From Peptococcaceae bacterium (lineage in GTDB: Bacteria > Bacillota > Peptococcia > DRI-13 > PHAD01): a stretch of 64,000 nt of DNA. The position numbers were made by a program, and so were the translations under genes. Each line of letters opens with the position of its first letter. Position 1 is the first letter of the stretch. Of this stretch, positions 41,640 to 52,164 are shown in pieces. The stretch covers positions 1 to 64,000 of the forward strand of contig JANLFJ010000001.1 in the NCBI GenBank assembly GCA_024655825.1, in the 5' to 3' direction. The notes under the pieces are model-generated. The model saw only the letters and a list, made by a program, of their open reading frames with translations, made no database searches and was not told where the DNA came from.

Positions 41640-42770
41640 TTAAGTACCTCCCGTTATATGAAATTGTCCTTGATGAACAATGAATTTTTTAATATTTAAT
41701 TTATCAAATTCGTTTAGCAGCTTTTCTTCGGCCGTTGTTATAAAGCACTGGATTTCTTTTTCTTGTATAGACGCAATTAATTGTTTTCTCCTGTAGCTGT
41801 CAAGTTCGGACAAAACGTCATCAAGAAGAAAAACCGGGTATTCGCCAGTTTCATCTTTTAAAAATTCAACTTCGGCAAGTTTCAGGGCAAGAACAGCTGT
41901 TCTATGCTGGCCTTGAGAACCGAATAGTTTTAAGTCGCTTCCATTTAAACTTAAAGAAATATCATCGAGGTGCGGGCCCCACATTGTTACGCTTTTTTTT
42001 ATTTCATCCTTTCTCCTCTTTTCCTTTTTGGCTTTCAGTGATCCAGCGACATCGTCTTTTTTCTTTATCTCCACATCCTTATCAAGCAGGTATTTTATTT
42101 CCAGCGTTTCTCGCCCGTTAGTAAGTTTTTTCTGCATATCACTGGCCAAAGGTGCTATTTTTTCAAGGGTTTCTATTCTTTTTTCAATAATCTCTCCGCT
42201 AACCTCAAAAAACTGGTGATCCCAGATATCAAGTTCATCAACCGCTCTCTTATTTTCGGAGATCATTTTTAGTAGATAGTTGCGCTGAATTAAAATTCTG
42301 GAATACTTTTGCAGTAATACAAAATAAGATGGTTTGATCTGCATTATATCATTATCTATAAACTTTCTCCTATCCCCGGGTGTTCCTTTAATTATGTTTA
42401 GATCCTCAGGGGCAAACAGCACAGTAGTAAGATTCCCAAAAAGTTCGGAATATCGATGTTTCTTTACCCCGTTTATTTTCACTTCTTTTGCTGGAATCCG
42501 CTTGCTGTTGTAGGATATTTCAATATCCATAGACCTGTAATTGTTTAATAATTTTCCCGTTAATGTAAAAAAACAGTTATTATAATTGATTAACTGGCTG
42601 TCACGCGCCGGCCGGTAGGACTTGCCTGTGGAAAGGTAATATATTGCTTCAATGAGATTTGTTTTACCCTGGGCGTTCATTCCCAACAATACATTAAAAT
42701 GGGGAGAAAAGGATATTTCAACATTATTATAATTGCGGTAGTTGATCAAATGCAAACTAGCGATTTGCAA
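41640..42770 (-). CDS. recF: DNA replication and repair protein RecF
   Basis: A ~376-residue SMC-like ATPase. Walker A is GMNAQGKTNLIEAIYYL (about residues 30-46), the signature region is GSQGQHRTAVLALKLAE and Walker B FLLDDVLSELD. Acts with RecR to load RecA. TTG 42770 with AGGAGTG is preferred; ATG 42791 overlaps the dnaN stop and would add seven unusual residues. The small S4-domain gene yaaA normally found between dnaN and recF is absent here. Confidence 0.95.
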   Translation of the reverse strand: MQIASLHLINYRNYNNVEISFSPHFNVLLGMNAQGKTNLIEAIYYLSTGKSYRPARDSQLINYNNCFFTLTGKLLNNYRSMDIEISYNSKRIPAKEVKINGVKKHRYSELFGNLTTVLFAPEDLNIIKGTPGDRRKFIDNDIMQIKPSYFVLLQKYSRILIQRNYLLKMISENKRAVDELDIWDHQFFEVSGEIIEKRIETLEKIAPLASDMQKKLTNGRETLEIKYLLDKDVEIKKKDDVAGSLKAKKEKRRKDEIKKSVTMWGPHLDDISLSLNGSDLKLFGSQGQHRTAVLALKLAEVEFLKDETGEYPVFLLDDVLSELDSYRRKQLIASIQEKEIQCFITTAEEKLLNEFDKLNIKKFIVHQGQFHITGGT

Positions 42771-42787
42771 AAGGATTATCACTCCTG

Positions 42788-43891
42788 TCATGTTCTTACT
42801 GGAAGCAATAAGTATATGAAACTTTCATTATCCACTGGTCTGACTATGCAAGGACTTAAAGGTCCGGTAAAATCAAGTGACACCGTATCTTCTTCGATAA
42901 CTTTAAACACATCCAAAAGATACCGAGCATTAAATGAAATATTTACAGGTTCTCCTTCTTTTTCCACCGCAATCTGTTCATAACCCTGTCCTATTTCGGA
43001 CTGTGACGAAATAATCATTGTGTTATTCTCAATTGATATATTTATTGTGTTGCTTGTATCCTGTAAAAGAGTAAATAAGGAGATTCTTTCCACTGCATCC
43101 GAAAACCTCTTGTTGCTTGCCTTTATCTTGGCACTGTAATTAGTAGGTATTACCTGCCGGTAGTTAGGAAACTGCCCCTCAAGCAGTCTTGTGATAATCC
43201 GGATATTTGCAGTTTTAAAACAAGCAAGGTTTTTTGTAACCGTAATATAACATGTTTCATCTTCATCATGGATAAGCCGTGCCAGCTCAATAAGTATTTT
43301 TGCAGGTATAATAAAAGATTCCATTAATTCAATATTATTTAAAATTTTTCCTTGGCGGAGAGCAAGCCTGTGCGTGTCTGTGGATATCATTCTTAAAACA
43401 TCGCCTTCGCCCTCAAAAAGAACACCGGAAAAAATTAGTTTTATTTCATCAGTACCCGCCGAAAAAACGGTTTGTCTAATCATCTGTTTAAAACAAGCAG
43501 ATTTAATTATTATTTCTTGTTCTCCTTTAACATCAGGTATGCTTGGAAAATCGCTGTCTGAAAACGTTTTCAACACAAGCTGCGACTCTTCATAAGTAAT
43601 TGTTAAAAGGTTTTCATTCTCCTGCATCATTTTAATCGGTGATTCAGGGAGTTTTCTTATAATTTCCGAAAAGTGTTTGGCTGGTACAATTACTATCCCC
43701 TCTTCTATAACTTCAACCGGAACATGACATTCAATTCCTATTTCCAAATCAGTCGCTGAAAAGTAAAGTGAGTTTTCCCTGGCTTCTATCCTTATGCAGG
43801 AAAGAATGGGAAGAGTCGTTTTAGTGCTCACCGCTTTTTGAACAGCAGAAACACCAAATAAAAGGTTTTCTTTTGTGGCTGTTATTTTCAT
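42788..43891 (-). CDS. dnaN: DNA polymerase III sliding clamp (beta subunit)
   Basis: A 367-residue beta clamp, with three repeats of the clamp fold. MKITATKENLLFGVSAVQKAVSTKTTLPIL is the N-terminal family start, and the C-terminus ends YLLLPVRT (the MPMRL-like C-terminal pocket strand). ATG 43891 with GGGGGAA is the start; a longer frame to 43963 would translate hydrophobic origin DNA. It is leftward, after dnaA and the second origin segment. Confidence 0.97.
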   Translation of the reverse strand: MKITATKENLLFGVSAVQKAVSTKTTLPILSCIRIEARENSLYFSATDLEIGIECHVPVEVIEEGIVIVPAKHFSEIIRKLPESPIKMMQENENLLTITYEESQLVLKTFSDSDFPSIPDVKGEQEIIIKSACFKQMIRQTVFSAGTDEIKLIFSGVLFEGEGDVLRMISTDTHRLALRQGKILNNIELMESFIIPAKILIELARLIHDEDETCYITVTKNLACFKTANIRIITRLLEGQFPNYRQVIPTNYSAKIKASNKRFSDAVERISLFTLLQDTSNTINISIENNTMIISSQSEIGQGYEQIAVEKEGEPVNISFNARYLLDVFKVIEEDTVSLDFTGPLSPCIVRPVDNESFIYLLLPVRT

Positions 43892-44109
43892 AAAAATTCC
43901 CCCTGCGATAATTATAATAAAAGTAAATAGTAATAGTAATAGCGACTGTGAAAATGTGGACAAGGCTAAAAAGATAGAGTTTAAAAGAAGAAAGGGTTTT
44001 AATAAAATGTGGACAAGTAAAAAGGCCTGTCCACAGAATTAAAAAACGAAAACCGTAAATAAAAATAATACACAATCTATTCACAGTTTATCATGATATA
44101 TTTCCACAG
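43892..44109. other. oriC segment between dnaA and dnaN
   Basis: 218 AT-rich bases with clustered DnaA-box-like 9-mers: TGTGGACAA at 43955-43963 and 44009-44017, CTGTCCACA at 44027-44035, CTATTCACA near 44081 and TTTCCACAG at 44101-44109. All differ from TTATCCACA by one or two bases. With the segment upstream of dnaA this forms a bipartite origin as in Bacillus. Confidence 0.7.
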
Positions 44110-45453
44110 TTAATCATTTTTTATTTTATCGATAATTAAATTGATGGTCGTTTCCAATTGAGGGTCTTTCTTGATATCAGCAGAGATTTTTTCATGGGCG
44201 TGGATTACGGTTGTGTGGTCTCTTCCCCCAAATTCTTCGCCTATCTTGGGTAAAGAAAGGTCGGTGAGTTCTCTACATATATACATTGCTACCTGTCTTG
44301 GAAAAGCGACATTTCTGGTTTTTCGTTTTGATTTAAAATCTTCAAGACGAAGGCCGAATTGCTCGGCAACTTTGTTTTGAATTAAAGCAATAGTTACTGG
44401 TTTAGGTCGTTTTTCAGGGAGAATGTCCTTAAGTGCTTCAACACATAAATCCATAGAAATCTCTTTTTTACTCAGGGAAGAGTATGCGATTATCCGGATG
44501 AGTGCTCCTTCGAGTTCACGGATGTTTGACTGTATTTTGTTGGCGATGTAAAGAATAACATCGTTTGGAAATTCAATATTTTCCAATTCGGACTTCTTTC
44601 TGAGTATGGCGATTCTTGTTTCTAAGTCAGGAGGCTGGATGTCCGTTATTAAGCCCCATTCAAAACGAGAACGAAGGCGGTCTTCGAGGGTGGGTATGTC
44701 TTTTGGAGGTCGATCGCTGGAAATAATTATTTGTTTGTTGGCTTCGTGGAGGGCGTTGAAAGTATGAAAAAACTCTTCCTGGGTCCGTTCTTTGCCTGCT
44801 AGAAATTGTATATCGTCGATGAGCAGAACATCAATGTTGCGGTACTTGTTTCGGAAATCCACGGTTTTATCGTCGCGAATAGCGTTGATTAGCTCATTGG
44901 TAAATTTTTCGGAAGAAACATACATTACCTTGAGATGACGGTGATGCTCTATAACATAATGACCAATTGCATGCATGAGATGAGTTTTTCCAAGACCGAC
45001 ACCACCGTATATAAAAAGCGGGTTATAAGCTTTGGCAATGGCTTCTGAAACAGCCAAAGAAGCGGCATGAGCAAAGCGATTGCTGTTACCAACCACAAAG
45101 GTATCAAAAACGTATTTCGGATTTAAACTGTTGGCGCCGTAATCATCATTGGAAAAGTATTGTTTTTTATCTGATTTTGATTTATGGGCAGAATCTTCCT
45201 GGCCGGAAATTACAAATTTTATTGAGACATCTTTATTAAAAAACTGGCAGGCCTTATTTTTGACAAGATCAAAATAACGGGATTCCAGCCAGTCTTTAAC
45301 AAATTCATTTGGTACAACAACGGTGAGATAGTAGCCATCAAAAGAATGAAGATAAGTGGACTTCAACCAGGTTTCAAAACTTTGCCGCGATATATCTTTT
45401 TCGAGGAGAAAAAGAATGTTGTTCCAATTTTCTTCCAGCTGACCTTTTAACAT
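44110..45453 (-). CDS. dnaA: Chromosomal replication initiator DnaA
   Basis: A 447-residue DnaA. Domain I is at residues 1-80 ([25 protein letters not shown]), a short linker follows, domain III has Walker [16 protein letters not shown] (about 147-161), Walker [14 protein letters not shown] and the arginine-finger box [10 protein letters not shown]. Domain IV has the DnaA-box-reading [18 protein letters not shown] 45453 with GGAGG at 8 bases is chosen over ATG 45480. Confidence 0.98.
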   Translation of the reverse strand: MLKGQLEENWNNILFLLEKDISRQSFETWLKSTYLHSFDGYYLTVVVPNEFVKDWLESRYFDLVKNKACQFFNKDVSIKFVISGQEDSAHKSKSDKKQYFSNDDYGANSLNPKYVFDTFVVGNSNRFAHAASLAVSEAIAKAYNPLFIYGGVGLGKTHLMHAIGHYVIEHHRHLKVMYVSSEKFTNELINAIRDDKTVDFRNKYRNIDVLLIDDIQFLAGKERTQEEFFHTFNALHEANKQIIISSDRPPKDIPTLEDRLRSRFEWGLITDIQPPDLETRIAILRKKSELENIEFPNDVILYIANKIQSNIRELEGALIRIIAYSSLSKKEISMDLCVEALKDILPEKRPKPVTIALIQNKVAEQFGLRLEDFKSKRKTRNVAFPRQVAMYICRELTDLSLPKIGEEFGGRDHTTVIHAHEKISADIKKDPQLETTINLIIDKIKND

Positions 45454-45759
45454 TAAGAAAACCTCCACATACAAGAACATTGAGCATATTGACTAAATAA
45501 TCTAAGTGAGTCTATAACAAAAAAAGAAACCAGGACTTCTTGGTTCCACCTTATTAAATAAACGCAGTTTATACACATAATTATCCACAGAATGTGGATA
45601 ATATTATAAAATAATACCACTTTGTATAATATGATAGCAGAAGAAAATGGAGTTATCAACAAAGAATAAATAGCAGGGTGTAATTGATTTTCATGTCGAG
45701 AACATTTCATTGGTACATAATCTAAAAGTTTAGCCGAGAGCCGAGAGCCGAGTTGCGTG
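45454..45759. other. oriC segment upstream of dnaA
   Basis: AT-rich DNA with a close pair of inverted, perfect DnaA boxes: TTATCCACA at 45581-45589 and its complement TGTGGATAA at 45593-45601, followed by ATATTATAAAATAATA, a plausible unwinding element, and GTTATCAAC near 45652. Three tandem copies of AGCCGAG (45732-45752) lie between this and the rpmH promoter. The dnaA promoter must also lie here but I cannot fix it. Confidence 0.75.
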
Positions 45760-45788
45760 TTGACATAAAAGATGGGCTGCTTTATAAT
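45760..45788 (+). promoter_or_regulatory. Consensus sigma-A promoter of rpmH
   Basis: TTGACA (45760-45765), exactly 17 bp, TATAAT (45783-45788): a full consensus promoter, giving a ~55-nt leader before the rpmH GTG. Confidence 0.9.
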
Positions 45789-45852
45789 TTTAGAATGCGC
45801 AATGAATAAAGTAGAGATAAAAAAAGGCCTGGATATTAGGAGGTAAAATAAA

Positions 45853-45987
45853 GTGAAAAGAACATATCAGCCTAAAAACAGAAAACATAAAAGAATTCAT
45901 GGATTTTTGTCGAGGATGAGTAGCCAGGGCGGGAGGAAAATTTTGAAACGCAGGCGTCTTAAAGGGAGAAAAAGATTAACCGCATAA
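45853..45987 (+). CDS. rpmH: 50S ribosomal protein L34
   Basis: A 44-residue basic protein starting [17 protein letters not shown] and ending [12 protein letters not shown], the L34 pattern. Start is GTG 45853 behind an AGGAGG site at 45839-45844. It begins the conserved rpmH-rnpA-yidD-yidC-jag order on the right side of the origin. A terminator overlaps its stop, so most transcripts from the strong promoter probably end here. Confidence 0.95.
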   Translation: MKRTYQPKNRKHKRIHGFLSRMSSQGGRKILKRRRLKGRKRLTA

Positions 45988-46007
45988 GGCCACTTGGTGG
46001 CCTTTTT
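45986..46007 (+). terminator. Terminator or attenuator between rpmH and rnpA
   Basis: Stem AAGGCCAC/GTGGCCTT with a 3-nt loop, followed by TTTTTG. It overlaps the rpmH stop codon and would reduce the downstream rnpA message relative to rpmH. Confidence 0.85.
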
Positions 46008-46053
46008 GTAGTATTGGGAAGAATAGTAATTGAATTCAACAAAGGTGTGCAAA

Positions 46054-46410
46054 TTGCTGGAAAAAAAATTTCGTTTAAAAAGCAAGAGCAGGATTAAGGA
46101 AGTATATGCGAGGGGAAAATCTTTGGTTAACCCTTATCTTGTTCTGTATTATTATTTAAAAGACACAAAAAGTGAAAACGTAAAAATATGTTTTGCCGTG
46201 TCAAAAAAGTTAGGAAGTGCAGTGGAAAGAAACAGAACAAAGAGAAGGATGAGAGAAGCAATAAAAAGATTAGTGCCGGTTATTAAAAAAGAATATAATT
46301 TAATTTTTATAGCCAGGGAAAAAATTAAAGGAATTTCATTTGTTGATGTTGAAAAAAACATGGAAAAACTTCTTAAAAAAGCAGGATTAGTATTGGATGA
46401 AAAAGAATGA
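46054..46410 (+). CDS. rnpA: Ribonuclease P protein component
   Basis: A ~118-residue basic protein, the protein subunit of RNase P that matures tRNA 5' ends. [13 protein letters not shown], then [28 protein letters not shown] (the RNR motif, about residues 52-79) are visible. TTG 46054 with AAAGGTG is preferred; TTG 46030 would add eight residues. Its stop overlaps the yidD start. Confidence 0.95.
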   Translation: MLEKKFRLKSKSRIKEVYARGKSLVNPYLVLYYYLKDTKSENVKICFAVSKKLGSAVERNRTKRRMREAIKRLVPVIKKEYNLIFIAREKIKGISFVDVEKNMEKLLKKAGLVLDEKE

Positions 46411-46616
46411 AGAAGATTATACTGTTCATTATAGAAATATATCAAAAGTATTTATCTGCATTCAAAGGGAGGACATGCAGGTTTTATCCCTCGTGTTCGC
46501 AGTATGCATATGAAGCAGTAAAAAAGTACGGAACGATAAAAGGTGGATACATGGCTGTTAAAAGAATAATAAAATGTCATCCCTTTCATCCTGGAGGATA
46601 TGATCCGGTAGAATAG
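46407..46616 (+). CDS. yidD: Membrane protein insertion efficiency factor YidD
   Basis: A 69-residue protein with the family core [22 protein letters not shown] and a C-terminal [12 protein letters not shown]. YidD is a small inner-surface membrane protein thought to aid YidC-dependent insertion. The ATGA overlap with rnpA indicates coupled translation. Confidence 0.95.
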   Translation: MKKIILFIIEIYQKYLSAFKGRTCRFYPSCSQYAYEAVKKYGTIKGGYMAVKRIIKCHPFHPGGYDPVE

Positions 46617-46702
46617 AATTCCACTTTAAAATTAAGTTATTATGATAAATTAGGAAAAAGGAGGTGACCCTGTTACAAGGGACAGTTGTAACAGGAGGCA
46701 AT

Positions 46703-47380
46703 TTGTGGCAAGCATTGGTTGATTTTGTAGCTTCTATTCTCAGATATTTATACGATTTTACGGTTTCCATTGGAATACCAAGCTATGGACTGGCGATTAT
46801 CTTACTCACATTGATAATAAAGGTGGTATTATACCCTTTAACCCAAAAGCAAATGTATTCTATGAAAAAGATGCAGGAACTACAACCAAAAGTAAACGAG
46901 ATACAGAAAAAATACAAAAAGAATCCTGAAAAAGCAAACCAAGCAATTATGGAACTATATAAAGAGCATAAGGCAAATCCCATGTCAGGGTGCTTTCCGC
47001 TGCTGCTGCAGATGCCAATATTAATTGCGCTGTTTCAAGCTTTACAAAAATTCCAGTATAAGGACCTGGGAGCAAGTTTTTTATGGATTCCGCATTTGAA
47101 GAATCCTGATCCGTATTATATAATACCGGTATTAGTAGCTGTCACAACGTATATGCAGTCTAAATTAACAACTCCCGCCACAAATACGAATACCGGCCCT
47201 GCGGCAAACACCCAAAAGATGATGCTGTATTTTATGCCTATTTTTATTGGATACATAAGTATAAATTTCCCGTCAGGATTAGGATTATACTGGATTTTCT
47301 TCAGTATTTTTGGTACTATTCAGCAAATGTATATTAATCGCCAACCTGATTTACAAAAGGGGGAAGCAGGCGGTAAATGA
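46703..47380 (+). CDS. yidC: Membrane protein insertase YidC/SpoIIIJ
   Basis: A ~225-residue insertase of the Gram-positive YidC (Oxa1) type with five transmembrane segments. YGLAIILLTLIIKVVLYPLT starts the core, with the conserved hydrophilic-groove Arg replaced by Lys in LIIKVVLYPL; PMSGCFPLLLQMPILIALF and FPSGLGLYWIFFSIFGTIQQ follow. It lacks the lipobox seen in Bacillus SpoIIIJ. TTG 46703 with AGGAGG is one start; a CTG near 46670 behind GGAGG or GTG 46664 are alternatives. Stop overlaps the jag ATG. Confidence 0.93.
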   Translation: MWQALVDFVASILRYLYDFTVSIGIPSYGLAIILLTLIIKVVLYPLTQKQMYSMKKMQELQPKVNEIQKKYKKNPEKANQAIMELYKEHKANPMSGCFPLLLQMPILIALFQALQKFQYKDLGASFLWIPHLKNPDPYYIIPVLVAVTTYMQSKLTTPATNTNTGPAANTQKMMLYFMPIFIGYISINFPSGLGLYWIFFSIFGTIQQMYINRQPDLQKGEAGGK

Positions 47381-47997
47381 AAACTATAGAAATTACGGCC
47401 CGTACAGTCGATGAGGCTGTAAAAGTTGCCGCAGAAAGATTAGGAGTCCCGATAGAAAGCATTAAGATTGATGTTCTTGAAGAATCAAGCAAGGGTTTTT
47501 GGGGAATACTGGGCGGAAAGCAGGCCCGGATTAAAGCAAGCATAAAAGAAGACGGTTTGAAAAAGGCCAAAGAATACATTATGAATGTCACGAAGAAAAT
47601 TGGGGCAGAGGCGAACGTGAGTATTGAAGAGGCCGAGGATTATGTAAAAATTACCCTATCGGGGGAAAATATGGGAGTATTGATTGGCAGAAGGGGAGAG
47701 ACGCTGGATGCTCTTCAATACCTGGTAAATCTGGTAGCAAACAGGCGTGTGAGCGAGAAAAAAAGGATCATTCTTGATGCGGAAGGTTACAGAAAAAGAA
47801 GAGAAGCTACACTGGAAAAACTTGCCCATAAGCTGGCAGATAGAGTAAGAAGAACCGGGCAGCAAGTAGTGCTTGAACCAATGAATCCCCAGGAACGAAG
47901 AATTATTCATACGACCCTGCAAAACGACAGGTATGTTAAGACAATGAGCGAAGGAGAAGAACCGTATAGAAAAGTTATAATTTTACCAAGGAGATAG
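47377..47997 (+). CDS. jag: RNA-binding protein Jag/KhpB
   Basis: A 206-residue protein in three parts: Jag-N (residues 1-50, EITARTVDEAVKVAAERLGV and SKGFWGILGGKQARI), a KH domain (about 75-150, VLIGRRGETLDALQYLVN with the GRRG loop) and an R3H domain (about 150-206, NPQERRIIHTTLQ). It binds RNA and influences cell elongation and division in Gram-positive bacteria. The ATGA overlap with yidC couples it to that gene. Confidence 0.95.
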   Translation: MKTIEITARTVDEAVKVAAERLGVPIESIKIDVLEESSKGFWGILGGKQARIKASIKEDGLKKAKEYIMNVTKKIGAEANVSIEEAEDYVKITLSGENMGVLIGRRGETLDALQYLVNLVANRRVSEKKRIILDAEGYRKRREATLEKLAHKLADRVRRTGQQVVLEPMNPQERRIIHTTLQNDRYVKTMSEGEEPYRKVIILPRR

Positions 47998-48010
47998 AGA
48001 CAGCAGTAAC

Positions 48011-48036
48011 AGCCTGGTTTTACCAGGCTTTATTTA
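48011..48036 (+). terminator. Terminator after jag
   Basis: Stem AGCCTGG/CCAGGCT with a 5-nt TTTTA loop and TTTATTT after it. Confidence 0.75.
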
Positions 48037-48093
48037 GTTGATTGGCAAGAATATAAAATGTAGAATGAGTTTCGGTTATGGAGGTGAAGGTTA

Positions 48094-49473
48094 ATGGAAG
48101 ATACTATTGCCGCTGTCTCTACGGCGCCAGGGCCGTCAGGTATCGGAATAATAAGGATTTCGGGACCTGATGCCGAAACCATAGCTGATAAGGTTTTTAC
48201 AAGCAAAAGTGGAGTTAAACTAAAGGAAAAACCATCGTATACCATTACCTACGGAATAATTGTCGATGAAGAAAAAAAAGTAATTGACGAGGCTTTAGCC
48301 CTGGTAATGCGAGGACCATCAAGTTTCACTGGCGAAGATGTGGTTGAACTGCAGTGTCATGGCGGTGTGGTTCTGCTGCATAGGGTTTTGGAGCTTGTTT
48401 TGAGGGCGGGAGCACGAATGGCAGAGCCGGGGGAATTCAGCAAAAGAGCTTTTTTAAACGGTAAATTGGACCTTTCCCAGACAGAAGCGATCATGGACAT
48501 TATCAATGCAAAAACTGTTACTGCGGTTAAGGCGGCAGTCAACAACTTAAGAGGGGCGATTCATGAAGAGATAAAAAGTATAAGGGGAAAATTATTGGAG
48601 AATATTGCCCATTTGGAAGCGGATATTGATTTTCCGGAGGAAGATTTTATAAGAATAGACAAGGAACAGGTAATGAACGACCTAATTGAAATAGAAAGAA
48701 GAATTGAAAAGCTGATCGCGTCGTATAACAGCGGAAGAATAGTTCAAAACGGATTAAAAACCGCGTTGATTGGAAAACCGAATGTCGGAAAGTCAAGTCT
48801 GTTAAATGCCCTGATAAAGGAGAAAAGAGCAATAGTTACTGATATTCCAGGGACCACCAGGGATACTATTGAAGAATATTACAACCTGGGCGGAATACCG
48901 CTGATCCTAGTTGATACCGCTGGGATAAGAGAAACGAAGGATATAATAGAAAGGCTCGGGGTGGAAAAAACCAAAGAAACCATAAAGGATGCAGATTTAA
49001 TACTATATGTACTGGATATAGCCGAGGGAATAACTGATAATGATCTGGAATTTATAAAAGAATTTCCGGAGAAAAAGATGCTTATTGTAATCAATAAGAT
49101 CGACCTTCTTCATGACAAGGAAGTGGAAAACAAGATAGATGGAGAATTGCCGGGGTACCATGTATTATATATTTCGGCTAAAGAGGGGACAGGATTAAAG
49201 GAGCTGGAGGAAAAAATCAAACAGTTGATTTTCAAGAACGGGTTGGAAGCCGGTGAAGAACCATTAATAACTAATATAAGGCAAAAAGACGCCCTGGTTA
49301 AAGCCGGGCAGGCTGTTGCAAGCGCCAGGGAAGGGCTTATAAAGAAGACACCGTCTGATTTGATTTCCCTAGATTTAAAACAGGCCTGGCTAAATCTTGG
49401 GGAAATAACCGGGGAAACACTTGACGAGAATATTATTGACCAGATATTTTCACAGTTTTGTCTAGGAAAGTAG
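48094..49473 (+). CDS. mnmE: tRNA modification GTPase MnmE
   Basis: A 459-residue protein with an N-terminal tetrahydrofolate-binding domain ([21 protein letters not shown]), a helical domain, and an inserted G domain ([15 protein letters not shown]-loop at about 229-242, [17 protein letters not shown]). It ends FCLGK, with the essential C-terminal cysteine. With MnmG it installs the carboxymethylaminomethyl group on U34 of several tRNAs. ATG 48094 follows GGAGGTG. Confidence 0.97.
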   Translation: MEDTIAAVSTAPGPSGIGIIRISGPDAETIADKVFTSKSGVKLKEKPSYTITYGIIVDEEKKVIDEALALVMRGPSSFTGEDVVELQCHGGVVLLHRVLELVLRAGARMAEPGEFSKRAFLNGKLDLSQTEAIMDIINAKTVTAVKAAVNNLRGAIHEEIKSIRGKLLENIAHLEADIDFPEEDFIRIDKEQVMNDLIEIERRIEKLIASYNSGRIVQNGLKTALIGKPNVGKSSLLNALIKEKRAIVTDIPGTTRDTIEEYYNLGGIPLILVDTAGIRETKDIIERLGVEKTKETIKDADLILYVLDIAEGITDNDLEFIKEFPEKKMLIVINKIDLLHDKEVENKIDGELPGYHVLYISAKEGTGLKELEEKIKQLIFKNGLEAGEEPLITNIRQKDALVKAGQAVASAREGLIKKTPSDLISLDLKQAWLNLGEITGETLDENIIDQIFSQFCLGK

Positions 49474-49483
49474 GAGGAGAAGT

Positions 49484-51373
49484 ATGCAATACGCGGCTGG
49501 AACATATGACTGCATTGTGGTAGGTGCAGGTCATGCGGGTTGTGAAGCGGCGCTGGCTGCTGCACGTTTGGGATGCAAAACCATGATCGCGACGCTGAAC
49601 ATGGAAAACATTGGCCTTATGCCGTGCAACCCTTCCATAGGAGGGCCTGCGAAAGGGCAACTGGTAAGAGAAATAGATGCGCTTGGCGGGGAAATGGGCA
49701 AAAATATTGACGAGACATATATTCAAATAAGACTGTTGAATACCGGCAAAGGCCCCGCCGTTTACGCCTTAAGGGCACAAGCAGACAAACAAGCATACGG
49801 AAAAAGGATGACCAGGGTTTTACAGAACCAGGAAAACCTTGATGTCAAGCAGATCCTGGTTGAAAAAATAATTGTTAACGACAAAAGGGAAATAGAAGGG
49901 ATAGAAACTGAAACAGGCGCTGTGTACAGGGCGAAAACGGTGATACTTTGTACTGGAACCTATCTAAGGGGAAGGATAATAATAGGTGAAATGTCATACC
50001 AGGGGGGACCTAACGGGCAGCGGGCAGCGATGAATTTGTCAGCATCCCTGAAGCAGCATGGAATTGAGTTAGGAAGATTTAAGACGGGAACGCCGGCCAG
50101 GGTAGATAAAAGAACTGTCAGGTTCGAAGAAATGTTAGTTCAACCTGGAGATGAAGAGCATGAGTTTTTTTCCTTCATGACCGAAGAAAGTAGAAAAATG
50201 AATTGCCCCTGTTATTTAACATATACAAACGAGGAAACCCACGAGATAATAAGAAAAAATTTGCACCGTTCGCCGTTATTTACTGGAAGGATTGAAGGAA
50301 CTGGTCCGAGATACTGCCCTTCAATTGAAGATAAAGTGGTAAGATTTTCCGAAAAGGAAAGGCACCAGATTTTCCTGGAGCCGGAAGGACTTGATACATG
50401 CGAAATGTACGTGCAAGGAATGTCATCAAGTCTTCCCGAGGAAGTGCAAACGGCTTTTTTAAGGACGGTAAAGGGGCTGGGAAAAGTTGAAATAATGAGA
50501 ACGGGGTACGCCATTGAATATGACTATGTAATACCAAGTCAGCTAAAACTGTCTTTAGAAATGAAAAGTATTAGCGGATTATTTTGTGCTGGACAGATCA
50601 ATGGTTCGTCAGGTTATGAAGAAGCGGCAGCACAGGGACTGATTGCCGGAATAAATGCAGCAATGAAGATTAAAGGAAAGGAACCATTGATTCTAAAAAG
50701 ATCGGAAGCTTATATAGGGGTATTGATTGACGATCTTGTGACGAAAGGAACAAATGAACCTTATCGCTTGATGACTTCACGGGCTGAATACCGCCTTCTG
50801 CTCAGGCAAGATAATGCGGATCTCAGGCTTACCGAAATAGGATGGAAGATAGGACTAGTAACAAAAGAGAGATATGAGAAATTCCGGAACAAAAAAAGCC
50901 TGTTGGAGAATGAATTAAAGAGATTGAAAGAAACATTTGTATCTCCTGCCGATGAAAGAATAAAAAAGATACTGGAGAGAAAAGGAAGTTCTCCTCTCCG
51001 CCAGGGGATTTCGCTTTACGACCTACTGAGGCGTTCGGAAATAGAATACAAGGATTTAAAGGAAATGGAACTGGGAAAAGAACTGCCGAAGGAAGTAATT
51101 AAGCAAATAGACATTCAGATAAAATATGAAGGATATATTGAAAAGCAGCTTGCGCAGGTTGAAAAGTTTGAACGGCTGGAAAGCAGGAGATTGCCAGAGG
51201 ACCTGCCTTACGAAGAGCTAAAGGGATTATCCACGGAGGCAAGGCAGAAGCTGGCGAAGCTAAAGCCGCAGTCAGTGGGACAGGCCTCGAGGGTTTCAGG
51301 TGTTTCTCCCGCCGATATATCCGTGCTTCTTGTTTACCTGGAACAGAAAAGAAGGAAGGAAAAAAAGAAGTGA
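49484..51373 (+). CDS. mnmG: tRNA uridine-5-carboxymethylaminomethyl modification enzyme MnmG
   Basis: A 629-residue FAD protein. The dinucleotide-binding motif is [19 protein letters not shown] (about 12-30), [21 protein letters not shown] follows, and the C-terminal helical region ends [14 protein letters not shown]. It partners MnmE for the U34 modification. ATG 49484 lies 10 bases past mnmE with GGAGGAG. Its stop overlaps the rsmG GTG. Confidence 0.98.
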   Translation: MQYAAGTYDCIVVGAGHAGCEAALAAARLGCKTMIATLNMENIGLMPCNPSIGGPAKGQLVREIDALGGEMGKNIDETYIQIRLLNTGKGPAVYALRAQADKQAYGKRMTRVLQNQENLDVKQILVEKIIVNDKREIEGIETETGAVYRAKTVILCTGTYLRGRIIIGEMSYQGGPNGQRAAMNLSASLKQHGIELGRFKTGTPARVDKRTVRFEEMLVQPGDEEHEFFSFMTEESRKMNCPCYLTYTNEETHEIIRKNLHRSPLFTGRIEGTGPRYCPSIEDKVVRFSEKERHQIFLEPEGLDTCEMYVQGMSSSLPEEVQTAFLRTVKGLGKVEIMRTGYAIEYDYVIPSQLKLSLEMKSISGLFCAGQINGSSGYEEAAAQGLIAGINAAMKIKGKEPLILKRSEAYIGVLIDDLVTKGTNEPYRLMTSRAEYRLLLRQDNADLRLTEIGWKIGLVTKERYEKFRNKKSLLENELKRLKETFVSPADERIKKILERKGSSPLRQGISLYDLLRRSEIEYKDLKEMELGKELPKEVIKQIDIQIKYEGYIEKQLAQVEKFERLESRRLPEDLPYEELKGLSTEARQKLAKLKPQSVGQASRVSGVSPADISVLLVYLEQKRRKEKKK

Positions 51374-52077
51374 AATTGCTCAGTGAACTGCTTAAAAATA
51401 TTAATGTAGAAGTGACAGATGAGTCTATTGAGAAGTTTAAAATATATTATGAAGAGTTGGTCTCCTGGAATAAGCAGTTCAATTTAACGGCTATCACCGA
51501 AAAAGAGAAGGTTATTATTAAGCATTTTTACGATTCGCTGCTGGCCGTAAAAACAAAGGGCTGGGTGGGAAAAGGGTCAATGGTTGACGTGGGGACCGGG
51601 GCAGGATTCCCCGGTGTCCCCCTGAAAATAATCCATCCTGAAATAAAAGCGACCCTGGTTGATTCGGTAAATAAGAAAATCGTATTCTTGAAAAGCCTAA
51701 TGGAAAAAGCAGGGATTGATGGAGTAGAGATTGTGCAGGGCAGGGCAGAAGAGATAGCCCAGAGGGAAGAATACCGGGAAAAGTACGATCATGCAGTATC
51801 CAGGGCGGTTGCCAGTGTACCTGTCCTGCTGGAATATTGTTTGCCGCTGTTAAAAACAGGGGGTAACCTGATTATATATAAGGGCCGTGAGGGCGAATCG
51901 GAATTGGAAAGAGCTAAAACAGCGCTGGCAGAATTGGGAGGAGCAGTTATTGAAAAGTATAAAACGGCGTTGCCCAAAGGAGAAGGCGAACGGATGCTCA
52001 TAACGATAAGAAAAGAAAGAATAACTCCTAAAAAATATCCCAGAAGAACAGGAATACCTGAAAAAAAGCCCTTATAA
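51370..52077 (+). CDS. rsmG: 16S rRNA (guanine-N7) methyltransferase RsmG
   Basis: A 235-residue SAM-dependent methyltransferase that modifies G527 of 16S r[19 protein letters not shown] (about residues 74-89) is the SAM-binding motif, and the N-terminal [11 protein letters not shown] and AVSRAVASV are family marks. The GTG start overlaps the mnmG stop (GTGA). Order mnmE-mnmG-rsmG-noc matches Bacillus. Confidence 0.97.
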   Translation: MKLLSELLKNINVEVTDESIEKFKIYYEELVSWNKQFNLTAITEKEKVIIKHFYDSLLAVKTKGWVGKGSMVDVGTGAGFPGVPLKIIHPEIKATLVDSVNKKIVFLKSLMEKAGIDGVEIVQGRAEEIAQREEYREKYDHAVSRAVASVPVLLEYCLPLLKTGGNLIIYKGREGESELERAKTALAELGGAVIEKYKTALPKGEGERMLITIRKERITPKKYPRRTGIPEKKPL

Positions 52078-52164
52078 AAATGGAAAAAAATAGAAAAACA
52101 GGCAGGAGTTTTTAATTTTGAGGAGAATAAATATGGTAAGAAAAATAAACAGAGGAGAAAAACA

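Noticed and set aside
43892-43963. N-terminal hydrophobic extension of DnaN
   Set aside because: The region is AT-rich origin DNA with a DnaA-box-like word; ATG 43891 with GGGGGAA gives the normal family start.
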